64,000 nt of DNA from NCBI GenBank assembly GCA_050290245.1, contig JBNKHH010000024.1:62001-126000 (forward strand), in the 5' to 3' direction. Positions 43,992 through 52,943 of the stretch are shown piece by piece (the stretch's first letter is position 1; every line of letters starts with the position of its first letter). A program made the translations under genes and the position numbers. A model generated the notes under the pieces. It ran no database searches. It was not told where the DNA came from and saw only the letters and a list, made by a program, of their open reading frames with translations. Source of the DNA: JBNKHH01 sp050290245. Lineage in GTDB: Bacteria; Pseudomonadota; Alphaproteobacteria; Rhodobacterales; Rhodobacteraceae.

Positions 43992-44158
43992 CAGAGTGCG
44001 GCGCGGTGAATGATGATGGTCAAAAGGAACCCGATAAGCATGAAGATGATGCTGTAGACGGCAGCGTACTGAAGCATGTCTAGGCGGTTGCCGCCCCGTT
44101 TCTTGGCACTGAGAACGCCAAGGATGATGCCTGCCACAAGCCCGATAATCACGATCAT
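43991..44158 (-). CDS. Small membrane protein (55 aa)
   Basis: A 55-aa protein with two hydrophobic helices (MIVIIGLVAGIILGVLSA; YAAVYSIIFMLIGFLLTIIIH) and a basic loop KKRGGNRLD between them. It overlaps the DUF2927 stop (ATGA) and the VWA start, so it is translated in between. No known function. Confidence 0.75.
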   Translation of the reverse strand: MIVIIGLVAGIILGVLSAKKRGGNRLDMLQYAAVYSIIFMLIGFLLTIIIHRAAL

Positions 44159-45519
44159 ACCGCGTCTCCTTCGCGAGACCGGGGCGAGATCGCCAGGATC
44201 TCGGCTGCACGGTCGCGGATTTCCTTTTCGTCGCCAAAGCCATAGCGCGCCCATGCGAAAGCTTCGCTCTGAACGTCCCTGGCCTCGTTTGAACGGCCTT
44301 CTACCTCAAGCGCCTCGGCCTTGACCATCAGCAAAAGCGACAGAAGGGCCGCGTGTTCGCTCTGGCGGACGATGGGCAGGTTGCTGTCGACAAGGGCGAT
44401 GGCCACGTCGGCGTGCCCACCTGAAAGCTGAAAGGCGGCGATCTGAAGGGCGATGTGGGCCTCCTGGATCGCGGTGTCGGGGCGGGACTGGTAGATCTTC
44501 CCCGCCTGGAGAAACGCGTTCAGCGCTAGGTTCGGGTCGGTCGCGAGGCTGAGGCGCCCGAGGATATAATACGAGAGCGCCAGACGAGAATCCCGCGCTC
44601 CGCCACGTTTGGCCAGATCGAGCGCACGCTCGGCGGCGGCGCGGCGGCGCGTGCGCGATGTCCCGGGCGTCGTTGCCTCGGTCATGGCCCGCGCCCAGTC
44701 GGTGTCGGGCGGTTCGGGAGCCGCAACGGGGCCGACGCCGCCCGAAGGATTCAGCCGGGCGAGAATCGCCGGCAGCCGCGCCGCAACCTCGGCGCGCGAC
44801 ATGCCCGAGCGCAGCGACGAGTCGTAAAAGACCCTTAGGATCAGCATGTCAAAGCCAGTCAGCACGGTGTGGAAGTTGTCGTCGTTGAAGATGGATTCGT
44901 TCAGACGGTACAGGTCGTTCACCGGTCCGAGAGCCTGGGCTATTTCTTCGTGTAGACAGTCGCGCACCTCTTGCGGGCTGACGTCATTGGGCAAAAAGAC
45001 CGCCATGGTGCGCCGCAGGCTGAGCCGGTTCCAGTAGGTCGCGGGATCGTTGCGGCGCTTGCGGTAGTCGTCCCAATCCGAGACGTTGGGGCGCACGAAA
45101 CAGGCGGCCGAGGGCGCCACGCGCTGAATCTGGCGACGGGTCACCGGGTGTACGGTGATCGAGGCCGTTGCTCCGGGGCGCGCGCGCCGGATCGGGATGT
45201 TGGCTTCGGAGCGCAGGCGGGCCAGCAGGCGGTCGAGATCGGCGTCCAGCGTCGGCGGGGCGCCCGGACCGACGGCAACGGTGATCGGGCCTTCAAAGCG
45301 CGCAAAGACCGGCATGGCGTCGCCGTTTTCAAGTAGAAATGTCAGGTCGAGGAAATCCCTCGCAATAAGGGCGTTGGAGAGCCTTGGTGGTGTTGGTTTG
45401 ACTTGCGGGAACGTCTTCATCGGAGGCAGCACAATGTCGGGTGCGACATTGCGCGAGGTTTCGGGCGCGGCGCATCCGAACAGGGCCAGGAGGGCCAGGG
45501 CTGCGGCGGCGCGCGTCAC
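44155..45519 (-). CDS. DUF2927 lipoprotein
   Basis: A 454-aa predicted lipoprotein (MTRAAAALALLALFGCAAPE; lipid Cys at about 16). The DUF2927 domain spans about 45-260, including NDVSPQEVRDCLHEEIAQALGPVNDLYRL, which looks like a metalloprotease-like HEE segment. A repeat-rich helical C-terminal part (about 285-454) resembles TPR units. It is the second gene of a tight GNAT-DUF2927-small protein-VWA run. No known function. Confidence 0.86.
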   Translation of the reverse strand: MTRAAAALALLALFGCAAPETSRNVAPDIVLPPMKTFPQVKPTPPRLSNALIARDFLDLTFLLENGDAMPVFARFEGPITVAVGPGAPPTLDADLDRLLARLRSEANIPIRRARPGATASITVHPVTRRQIQRVAPSAACFVRPNVSDWDDYRKRRNDPATYWNRLSLRRTMAVFLPNDVSPQEVRDCLHEEIAQALGPVNDLYRLNESIFNDDNFHTVLTGFDMLILRVFYDSSLRSGMSRAEVAARLPAILARLNPSGGVGPVAAPEPPDTDWARAMTEATTPGTSRTRRRAAAERALDLAKRGGARDSRLALSYYILGRLSLATDPNLALNAFLQAGKIYQSRPDTAIQEAHIALQIAAFQLSGGHADVAIALVDSNLPIVRQSEHAALLSLLLMVKAEALEVEGRSNEARDVQSEAFAWARYGFGDEKEIRDRAAEILAISPRSREGDAV

Positions 45520-45962
45520 GTGGCCCGCGCGTATTTGATGAAGGGTGTGACGGTGCCGATGCGATCGTAGAGCCTGCGGGCCTCGGCGTTGAAATCCTGG
45601 GTTAGCCAGTAGACCGAGGGCGCTCCGGCGTCGTCAGCTGCCGTATAGACGGCCTCGATCAGAGCGCGACCCACGCCCTGGCCGCGGACATCTGGGTCGG
45701 CGTAGAGGTCTTGCAGGTAACAGACGTTTTCAATCTTCCAGCCGTGACGGTGGAACAGGTAGTGGGTCAGGCCGACGGCCTTCCCATCAACTTCGGCAAT
45801 GAAGCCATTGAAATCATGGGGATCGTCACCAACGAGGCGCGCAAAGGACGATTCATAAACCTCGTCCGGCACGGCGCTTTCGTAGAAGGTCAGATAGTCG
45901 GTCCAGAGGCGGTGCCACCGGGCGTAATCGTCTTGGCGAATGGGACGGATCGTGCAGGTCAT
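45516..45962 (-). CDS. GNAT N-acetyltransferase
   Basis: A 148-aa GNAT protein with the acetyl-CoA-binding motif VRGQGVGRALIEAVY (about 93-107) preceded by the YLQDLYADPD strand, and a C-terminal YWLTQDFNAEARRLYDRIG. The likely substrate is a small molecule or N-terminus. It overlaps the DUF2927 gene start by 4 bp, beginning the operon. Confidence 0.9.
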   Translation of the reverse strand: MTCTIRPIRQDDYARWHRLWTDYLTFYESAVPDEVYESSFARLVGDDPHDFNGFIAEVDGKAVGLTHYLFHRHGWKIENVCYLQDLYADPDVRGQGVGRALIEAVYTAADDAGAPSVYWLTQDFNAEARRLYDRIGTVTPFIKYARAT

Positions 45963-46181
45963 GAGATGTAATTAGCCCCGTTGCGGCGCGGTTGCCATAG
46001 ATTGTGTGGGCCTGGCCGTCGGTGGGTGCTGCCAAGGTCTTGCGAGATTGCCGTGCAGGCCTGAATTTATCTTAGGAAAACGACCAAATCGACCGGTCGG
46101 TATTGCACCGGTCCCACGTCGGCGTCCGGTAAATCCGACGGGAACGGCGACGGGGGCGGCAAATGCACGGGCGCAGCGGCG

Positions 46182-47096
46182 TCAGGCCAGCCAGGCAAGC
46201 GAGAACAGCGACAGCACGCTGGTCCAGACAATCACCGGGGCAATGTTGCGGGTCGACACCCCGTGCAGAAGCGCCAGCGCAAAGGCCATGGCACCGGATG
46301 GCCCGGCGGCGTTCAGGCGGAACAATTCGGTCCATGGGTTGCCGGGAGACAGAACCATGAAGCCAGCCCAGACCAGGAGCGGAAAGCACAGGAGTTTGAT
46401 CGCCGATATTCCCGCGATGGTGGCATTCGGGACGATGGTATTGGCCGAGAGCACGACGCCCATGGCAAAAAGCGTCATCGGCGCAGCCCCCGCACCTGCA
46501 AAACGGGCAGCGGTCAGGATCGGCTCGGGGACCTGGACATGTCCGAGATTCAGCCCGAGGGCGAGGACGATGGTGGCCAGGATCGGATTTCGCAGGATCT
46601 TGGGCAGAGCGGCGGAGAGCGCCGAGGTTCGTCCGTTGCCTTTGCCAGATATGATTTCCATCGAGACGATGAAAAAGCCAAAGGAGAGTGACGAGTCGAG
46701 CGCGACAATGGCCGTGATCGGCAGCGCTTCGGCGTCGCCATAGATCAGCGTTGCGATCGACCAGATATAGAGCAGTGAATTGACGAATACGACTGCCATG
46801 CCAAGCAACCAGGCCTCGGCCAGCGGGCACTTGTAGAGGGTCCTGGCGACTATGAATGTGCCTGTAAAACCAATGATTTCGCAGGCGAGGTAAATGCCTA
46901 TCGCGTCGAAACGGACCGTCGAAAGGTCGAGCCCGGTCAAGAGCATGAAGATCAGCGGCGGTTGCAGAACCAAGAACGCGATACGGTTGACAGCACGGGC
47001 TTCGTCCTGGCTGACGGTCTTTGCGCGCCCCAAGATGAAGCCGAGCGCCAGCATCGAAAAGACCGGAAGGATGTTATGTGTCAGGACGTGGAGCAT
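46182..47096 (-). CDS. AEC-family transporter
   Basis: A 304-aa membrane protein with about ten hydrophobic segments, N-in/C-in, in the auxin-efflux-carrier family (HNILPVFSMLALGFILGR start; repeated MTLFAMGVVLS-type segment in the middle). Substrate unknown, perhaps a carboxylate such as malonate or malate. It stands alone. The 219 bp downstream (45963-46181) carry no gene; a GACCGGTCGGT-like dyad is the only feature I see. Confidence 0.88.
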   Translation of the reverse strand: MLHVLTHNILPVFSMLALGFILGRAKTVSQDEARAVNRIAFLVLQPPLIFMLLTGLDLSTVRFDAIGIYLACEIIGFTGTFIVARTLYKCPLAEAWLLGMAVVFVNSLLYIWSIATLIYGDAEALPITAIVALDSSLSFGFFIVSMEIISGKGNGRTSALSAALPKILRNPILATIVLALGLNLGHVQVPEPILTAARFAGAGAAPMTLFAMGVVLSANTIVPNATIAGISAIKLLCFPLLVWAGFMVLSPGNPWTELFRLNAAGPSGAMAFALALLHGVSTRNIAPVIVWTSVLSLFSLAWLA

Positions 47097-47217
47097 CAGG
47101 ACGTTTCCGTGTCTCGGTCAGGCCGCACGGTCGGCACAGTGGACGGTGCGCTATTGGCGTAATTTGAGCTGGGTAAAGCCAGGGGGCGCTGGCTGACGCT
47201 GAAAGGCGGTGAAACGC

Positions 47218-48057
47218 TCACCCGCGGCCACGCGCCATGAAGGCGAGCCGTTCGAAAAGCTGCACGTCCTGCTCGTTTTTCAGAAGAGCGCCGTGGAGTT
47301 TTGGCAGGGTGTCCTTTCCGCCACGCTGCAAATCCTCGGCGCTTAGATCCTCGGCAAGGATCAGTTTGAGCCAATCGAGCACCTCGGATGTCGAGGGCTT
47401 TTTCTTCAGCCCAGGTGTATCTCGAATTTCGAAAAACTGTGTCAAAGCAGTGGTTAACAGGCGGTTCTTGATGCCAGGAAAATGCACGTCGATGATGGAT
47501 TTCAGTGTCTCGGCATCAGGGAAACGGATATAATGGAAGAAACAGCGGCGCAGGAAGGCGTCGGGGAGTTCCTTTTCGTTGTTCGAGGTGATGATGACGA
47601 TCGGGCGCCGGATGGCCTTGATGGTTTCGCCGGTCTCGTAGACGTGGAATTCCATGCGGTCGAGTTCCTGCAGCAGGTCGTTCGGAAACTCGATATCGGC
47701 CTTGTCGATTTCATCGATCAGGAGGACGACGCGGTCCTCGGCGGTGAAGGCCTCCCACAGCTTGCCACGTTTGATGTAGGCCGAAACGTCGTGCACCTTT
47801 CCGTCGCCCAGCTGGCTGTCGCGCAGTCGCGAAACGGCATCGTACTCATAAAGCCCCTGGGCGGCGCGGGTGGTGGACTTGATATGCCACTCGATGATCC
47901 TGAGACCGAGCGCCGAGGAGACCTGACGGGCAAGCTCGGTCTTTCCTGTCCCGGGCTCTCCCTTGACCAGAAGCGGGCGTTCGAGCGTGATCGCGGCATT
48001 CACGGCAATGCGAAGATCGTCGGAGGCGATATAGCTGTCGGTTCCCTCAAACTTCAT
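47218..48057 (-). CDS. MoxR-type AAA+ ATPase
   Basis: A 279-aa MoxR-family ATPase with Walker A GEPGTGKT at 33-40, Walker B VVLLIDEIDKAD (about 103), sensor 1 IVIITSNNEKELPDA and the arginine-finger region FLRRCFFHYI. Length is that of the short MoxR branch paired with CoxE-like VWA proteins; the VWA protein at 42807 is the likely partner. It is divergent from dksA. Confidence 0.92.
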   Translation of the reverse strand: MKFEGTDSYIASDDLRIAVNAAITLERPLLVKGEPGTGKTELARQVSSALGLRIIEWHIKSTTRAAQGLYEYDAVSRLRDSQLGDGKVHDVSAYIKRGKLWEAFTAEDRVVLLIDEIDKADIEFPNDLLQELDRMEFHVYETGETIKAIRRPIVIITSNNEKELPDAFLRRCFFHYIRFPDAETLKSIIDVHFPGIKNRLLTTALTQFFEIRDTPGLKKKPSTSEVLDWLKLILAEDLSAEDLQRGGKDTLPKLHGALLKNEQDVQLFERLAFMARGRG

Positions 48058-48255
48058 CGGTATCTCACTTTTCAAGGCATTTTCTGGCGCGAACCTAGCT
48101 TGGGGACTTTGCCCCCACAAGGGTATGGATCGTGTAGTGACAAGTCCCAATTGATAGGGTATCAGCCCGCAAAGACGAGGTGCCGGATGGCCGAGCGCGT
48201 AAATGTCGACCCGAAACTCCGGGATGGTTTGAGAATGACAAAAAAAGGTAAATCC

Positions 48256-48678
48256 ATGAAAGCCGAGGTTTTTCTCCCCGACGATTATCGCCCCGCAGAG
48301 GACGAGCCGTTCATGAACAAGCGGCAGACCGAGTATTTCCGCCGCAAACTTTTGAACTGGAAAGCCGAGCTGATGGACGACAGCAAGTCGACCATCGAAG
48401 GCTTGCAGGATTCGACCCGCAATATTCCCGATATCGCCGACCGGGCCAGCGAAGAAACGGACCGCGCACTGGAACTGCGCACCCGCGACCGTCAGCGCAA
48501 GCTGGTCAGCAAGATCGACGCGGCGTTGCGCCGGATTGACGAGGGCGAATACGGCTATTGCGAAGAGACGGGCGAGCCGATCTCGCTGAAGCGTCTGGAT
48601 GCCCGTCCGATCGCGACCTTGAGCCTCGAAGCCCAAGAGCGGCATGAGCGCGCCGAAAAGGTGCACCGCGACGACTGA
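48256..48678 (+). CDS. dksA: RNA polymerase-binding regulator DksA
   Basis: A 140-aa DksA. The coiled-coil tip has the D-x-x-D-x-A motif (D59, D62, A64) needed to reach the polymerase secondary channel. The zinc-finger region keeps only one Cys (C102 in YGYCEETGEPISLKRLDARP); the other three ligands are replaced. This is the alphaproteobacterial form, reported to work in Rhodobacter sphaeroides without a four-Cys finger. ATG 48256 with AAAGGT upstream is preferred to the ATG at 48235, as the family begins MKAEVFLP. It acts with ppGpp in stringent control. Confidence 0.93.
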   Translation: MKAEVFLPDDYRPAEDEPFMNKRQTEYFRRKLLNWKAELMDDSKSTIEGLQDSTRNIPDIADRASEETDRALELRTRDRQRKLVSKIDAALRRIDEGEYGYCEETGEPISLKRLDARPIATLSLEAQERHERAEKVHRDD

Positions 48679-48762
48679 GGTTCGCGGCAATTGGAGATTT
48701 GAGGCGCCTGTCTTGATCGGTATCAAGGCGGGCGTTTTTCGTTTCAGGGCATGGGGATGGTC

Positions 48763-49899
48763 ATGACGAAACTGAACATCACGATTGCAGGCGCCGGGAT
48801 CGGCGGGTTGGCGGCGGCGACGGCCCTGGCGCGGTCGGGGCACAAGGTCCGCGTGGCCGAAAAGGCGACCGAAATCCGGGAAGTCGGTGCGGGGATACAA
48901 CTGTCGCCAAACGGGATGGCGGTGATGAACGCGCTTGGTCTTGAGGAGGCGCTGGAGGAAGCGTCGATCCGTTCGGAAGCCGTGCGGCTGATTGACGGGC
49001 GCACCGGGCGCGAGGTCGTCACGCTGGACCTGATGCGCGATGCGCCGGAGTTGCAGTGGCGGTTCATCCATAGGGCGCCGTTGATCGAGGTGTTGAGAAT
49101 TGCCGCCGAGGACGCCGGCGCCGAGGTTGTGACCGGCGAGGAGGTCGTCGCACCTCCGGCCGGGGCGGCGCTATCGGGCGACGACCTGCTGATCGGGGCC
49201 GACGGGTTGAAATCGGCGGTGCGGGCAAGGGTCGACGAGGCATCCAAGCCGTTCTTTACCCGCCAGGTAGCCTGGCGCGCTGTGGTGCCGGAAGAAGACG
49301 TGCCGCCGGTGGTCGAGGTGCACATGGGGCCGGGGCGGCACCTGGTGAGCTATCCGTTGCTCGGTGGGCGCAGGAATATCGTGGCGGTCGAGGAGCGCAT
49401 GGCCTGGGCCGAGGAAGGCTGGAGCCACGTGGATCACCCCGCCAATCTGCGCGCTGCTTTCGCCGGGTTCACACCCAGGGTGCGCGACTGGTTGGAACGC
49501 GTCCAGGAGGTGCATCTCTGGGGTTTGTTCCGTCACCGGGTCGCGGATCGCTGGTGGAATGGCCGACAGGTCATCCTGGGTGACGCCGCCCATCCGACGC
49601 TGCCGTTCCTGGCACAGGGCGCGAACCTGGCCCTGGAGGACGCCTGGGTGATGGCTGAGGCTCTCAAGGCACATCCGATAGAGGCGGCGCTCAAGGTCTA
49701 TCAGGAGGCGCGCAAGCCGCGGGCGACTCGCGTTGTCAACGCCGCCAGTGATAATGCGCGCAACTATCACCTGCGGTTCCCGCCAATACGTGCCCTTGCA
49801 CACACCGGACTGCGAGTGGTTGGGGCAATGGCACCAGCACGTCTCTTGGGACGATTCGACTGGCTCTATCGTCAGGATGTCACGCGCCAAAAATATTGA
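48763..49899 (+). CDS. FAD-dependent aromatic monooxygenase (salicylate/3-hydroxybenzoate hydroxylase type)
   Basis: A 378-aa group A flavoprotein monooxygenase: GAGIGGLAAATALARSGHKV (FAD GxGxxG), GAGIQLSPNGMAVMNALGL, GADGLKSAVRARV (DG motif) and GDAAHPTLPFLAQGANLALEDAW (GD motif). This is the NADH salicylate hydroxylase-like branch; the substrate is not defined. ATG 48763 is preferred because GGGGATGG precedes it; ATGs at 48751 and 48757 are possible. It is 85 bp after dksA. Confidence 0.88.
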   Translation: MTKLNITIAGAGIGGLAAATALARSGHKVRVAEKATEIREVGAGIQLSPNGMAVMNALGLEEALEEASIRSEAVRLIDGRTGREVVTLDLMRDAPELQWRFIHRAPLIEVLRIAAEDAGAEVVTGEEVVAPPAGAALSGDDLLIGADGLKSAVRARVDEASKPFFTRQVAWRAVVPEEDVPPVVEVHMGPGRHLVSYPLLGGRRNIVAVEERMAWAEEGWSHVDHPANLRAAFAGFTPRVRDWLERVQEVHLWGLFRHRVADRWWNGRQVILGDAAHPTLPFLAQGANLALEDAWVMAEALKAHPIEAALKVYQEARKPRATRVVNAASDNARNYHLRFPPIRALAHTGLRVVGAMAPARLLGRFDWLYRQDVTRQKY

Positions 49900-49977
49900 C
49901 AGGCGCGCGTTAAGAATTTCAGCAATCGCGCGCGTTTACTCTTGCCCCTTTCGGCCCATTCCGGTTTTGAAAGCTCC

Positions 49978-51051
49978 ATGGGCGTGGTGACGACGGCATA
50001 TGACAACAAGATCGTCGCGGGCGGGCTTGAACCCGATCCCGCCCAGATCGCCGTCTTGCCCGTGTTCGACCGCATCGCCGAGGAACTGGCTGCGGCCCAG
50101 CCGAAAAAACGCTTGTCCGGGTTGTTCGCGAAAAAGCCCGAGCCGGTCAGGGGATTGTACCTGTGGGGTGGGGTCGGCCGCGGCAAGTCGATGCTGATGG
50201 ACCTGTTCCACGAAGTAGTTGGCGGTGATCATTCACGGCGCGTACATTTTCATGCTTTCATGCAAGAGGTGCAGGCGGGGTTGCACGAGGCGCGCAAAAC
50301 AGGTGTGGACGACGCGATCCTGCCGGTCGCGGCGGCGATGGCCGAGGGGCTGCGCATCCTCTGTCTGGACGAGATGCAGATCACCGATATTGCCGACGCG
50401 ATGATCGTGGGGCGGCTGTTCGACCAGATGTTCGCGGCGGGCGTGACGGTCGTTACCACCTCGAACCGACCGCCTGACGATTTGTACAAGGACGGGCTGA
50501 ACCGCGGCCTGTTCCTGCCGTTCATCGAAATGATGAAGACGCAGCTGGAGGTGCGCGAACTGGTCTCGCCGCGCGATTATCGCCAGGACCGCCTGGAAGG
50601 CGAACAGGTCTATTTCCATCCGGCCGACGCGCGCGCACGGGCCGCGGCTTCGGCCATCTGGGAAGATCTTACGCATGGCGACGTGCACCCTCTGATCCTG
50701 CACGTGAAGGGGCGACAGGTTGAGATCCCTGCCTTCGCGCACGGTATGGCACGTGCCAGCTTTTATGACCTTTGCGGCCAACCGCTTGGTCCTGCGGACT
50801 ACCTGGCGCTGGCCTCGTCGGTTCGGCTCCTGATCCTGGAAGACATCCCGCGACTGAGCTCCGAGAATTACAACCAGGCCCGCAGGTTCGTGACATTGAT
50901 CGACGCGCTGTACGAGGCGCGGGTGCGTCTGATCGCGACTGCGGCGGATGTGCCCGAACACCTCTATATCGAGGGCGAGGGCAGCTTCGAGTTCGAGCGG
51001 ACGGCAAGCCGGCTGCGCGAGATGCAGGCGGCGGAATGGGGTCTGGCCTAG
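49978..51051 (+). CDS. zapE: Cell-division ATPase ZapE (AFG1-like)
   Basis: A 357-aa AFG1/LACE1-type P-loop ATPase with Walker A GGVGRGKS (64-71), the Walker B LCLDEMQITD and the NRPPDDLYKDGLNRGLFLPFIEMM motif of the family. ZapE modulates the FtsZ ring. It stands on its own, with 78 bp to the monooxygenase gene. Confidence 0.93.
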   Translation: MGVVTTAYDNKIVAGGLEPDPAQIAVLPVFDRIAEELAAAQPKKRLSGLFAKKPEPVRGLYLWGGVGRGKSMLMDLFHEVVGGDHSRRVHFHAFMQEVQAGLHEARKTGVDDAILPVAAAMAEGLRILCLDEMQITDIADAMIVGRLFDQMFAAGVTVVTTSNRPPDDLYKDGLNRGLFLPFIEMMKTQLEVRELVSPRDYRQDRLEGEQVYFHPADARARAAASAIWEDLTHGDVHPLILHVKGRQVEIPAFAHGMARASFYDLCGQPLGPADYLALASSVRLLILEDIPRLSSENYNQARRFVTLIDALYEARVRLIATAADVPEHLYIEGEGSFEFERTASRLREMQAAEWGLA

Positions 51052-51085
51052 GCCCGACCCGACGTTTCGCGGCTGGATGTTCGGC

Positions 51086-52300
51086 CTACTCCAGGGGAGC
51101 CGTGTTCCTGATAAACAGCGTCAGTATGAAGGCTATCGTCACCAGCACCAGGGCGCCGATCGCGAGAGGGCGGATTGTGCCGTCGAAAGCCTGGCCGATG
51201 GGGGCGGCAAGGAGCGCGGCCCCAATTGTGGAAAATGCAGTGATGATCGAGGCGGCAAGGCCTGCCACATGGCCGACAGGTTCAAGCGCGATGGCGTTCA
51301 TGTTCCCGATGCCGAAACCCGCCAGGTAGAAGATCGACGTGAACCAGATGAAGGCGACGGGGAAGTGCAAGCCGCCCACCAGTGCCCCGGTGGACAAAAG
51401 GACGATGAAGGTCAGCGAGAGGCAGGCCTGCACCAGCAGTGCCCATTTCACCACGTTTCGCATCCCGACCCTGATCACGATGGCAGCGTTTAAGAGGTTC
51501 GAGCCTGCTGCCAGCACGGACATGCCGCCGAACCAGAAGGGGAAGGTTTCGCCCTTGCCGAACACCTGGTCGAAAACCTGCTGGCTGGACATGAGAGCCG
51601 AGAACAGCGTGGCGAAGATCAGCGTTTGCACCAGAATGGCCAGCACAACCTGACGGTTGCCGAGGACTTCGCGGGTGCCGGAAACAAGCACGGCCAGTCG
51701 AAAGGGCCTTCGGCGCCCGGGGGGCAGCGTCTCGGGCTGGCGCAGGATGAGCCAGGACACAGCGATCAGGGCAAATACCGCGAAGGAGGCGAAGATCGAT
51801 CGCCAACCGAAGAGGCTGGCCAGCACCCATCCGATGGAGGGAGCAAAAACCGGGGCGAGGGTGAAGACGAAAATGACGAAGCTGACGATCTGCGCCATTT
51901 GACGCCCCGAGAACAGGTCGCGAATGATCGCCATCGACGCCACGCGGGGGCCTGCCGCGCCGAGGCCTTGCAGGAAACGTGCCGCGAGGAGGAGTTCGAG
52001 GCTTTGCGTCATGGCCGAGGCGAGTGCGCCAGCGATGTAGATGCCAGCACCCACCACCGCGATCGGTCGGCGACCGTAAGCGTCCGACAGGGGCCCGGTG
52101 AAGAAGGTGCCGACGCCAAGTCCGATGACGAATGAAGCGATGACAAGTTGGGCGCGGTTGGCGCTGTCGGGACTGAGAGCCGCGCCGATATCAGGGATGG
52201 CAGGCAGCATCGCGTCGATGGAAAACGCCACTGTGGCCGTCATCATCGCCATGAGCGCCACGAGTTCGGTGCGGGAAATCGCGTTTTCGTACTTAGCCAT
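51086..52300 (-). CDS. Bcr/CflA-type multidrug efflux MFS transporter
   Basis: A 404-aa MFS protein with about 12 transmembrane segments and the DHA1 motif A form GPLSDAYGRRPIAVVGAGIYI in loop 2-3. RFLQGLGAAGPRVASMAIIRDLFSG marks motif B in TM4, characteristic of the Bcr/CflA group. Probable drug/H+ antiporter. Its start overlaps the DsbA gene by 8 bp. Confidence 0.9.
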   Translation of the reverse strand: MAKYENAISRTELVALMAMMTATVAFSIDAMLPAIPDIGAALSPDSANRAQLVIASFVIGLGVGTFFTGPLSDAYGRRPIAVVGAGIYIAGALASAMTQSLELLLAARFLQGLGAAGPRVASMAIIRDLFSGRQMAQIVSFVIFVFTLAPVFAPSIGWVLASLFGWRSIFASFAVFALIAVSWLILRQPETLPPGRRRPFRLAVLVSGTREVLGNRQVVLAILVQTLIFATLFSALMSSQQVFDQVFGKGETFPFWFGGMSVLAAGSNLLNAAIVIRVGMRNVVKWALLVQACLSLTFIVLLSTGALVGGLHFPVAFIWFTSIFYLAGFGIGNMNAIALEPVGHVAGLAASIITAFSTIGAALLAAPIGQAFDGTIRPLAIGALVLVTIAFILTLFIRNTAPLE

Positions 52301-52943
52301 CGCTGTCGGCTTTTAATTGGTCCGCCAGTTCATCAATGACTTTCAGCCAGAGTTCCGTGGGTTGTGCGCCGGGGGCAACGTGCTGGTTCGCAACGATAAA
52401 GCATGGCACCCCGCTGACGCCACGCTGCCGGGCGTGGGCGTCGCGCGCAGCGATGTCGGCTGCGTCGGCGTCCGACGCGAGGAGCCGTTCGGTCATCTCG
52501 CGGTCCATTCCGATGCCCTCGGCGATGTCGAGGAGAACGGCTGGCTCGCCAATGTCCAGGCCGTCCTGGAAATAGGCCTTGAATAGACGTGACACGGCGG
52601 CGGTCTGGCGGCCCTCGAGCATGGCCCAGTGGATCAGTCGGTGAGCATCAAGGGTGTTTGGCGTGCGTTTGATCGCGCCGAAGTCAAGCGTCAGGCCCGC
52701 CGCATTGGCGGTCTCTTCGATCTGGGTGTAGGTCTTGACCGCGTTGTCACGGCCGCCGAACTTGGTTTCCAGGTAGGTGCGGCGATCCATGCCTTCCTTG
52801 GGCATGTCGGGGTTCAGCTGGAACGGGTGCCATTCGATCGAAAAGGGGTGATCCGGGCGCTGTTCGAGCGCGCGGTCGAGGTTGGTCTTGCCAATGTAGC
52901 ACCAGGGGCAGATGGGGTCGCTGAGAATATCGAGCTTGATCAT
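52293..52943 (-). CDS. FrnE-like DsbA-family oxidoreductase
   Basis: A 216-aa cytoplasmic thioredoxin-fold protein without a signal peptide. The active-site CPWC lies in DPICPWCYIGKTNL at about 12-15, and the helical insertion and the cis-Pro GVSGVPCFIV are visible. FrnE-type proteins are disulphide isomerases or polyketide/stress enzymes. Overlaps the CoA-ligase stop (ATGA-type) and the MFS start, giving an acs-dsbA-mfs operon. Confidence 0.9.
   Translation of the reverse strand: MIKLDILSDPICPWCYIGKTNLDRALEQRPDHPFSIEWHPFQLNPDMPKEGMDRRTYLETKFGGRDNAVKTYTQIEETANAAGLTLDFGAIKRTPNTLDAHRLIHWAMLEGRQTAAVSRLFKAYFQDGLDIGEPAVLLDIAEGIGMDREMTERLLASDADAADIAARDAHARQRGVSGVPCFIVANQHVAPGAQPTELWLKVIDELADQLKADSDG

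Noticed and set aside
45963..46181. TetR-type operator at GACCGGTCGGT near 46090
   Set aside because: The dyad is short and lies downstream of the AEC gene end, not ahead of a start codon.
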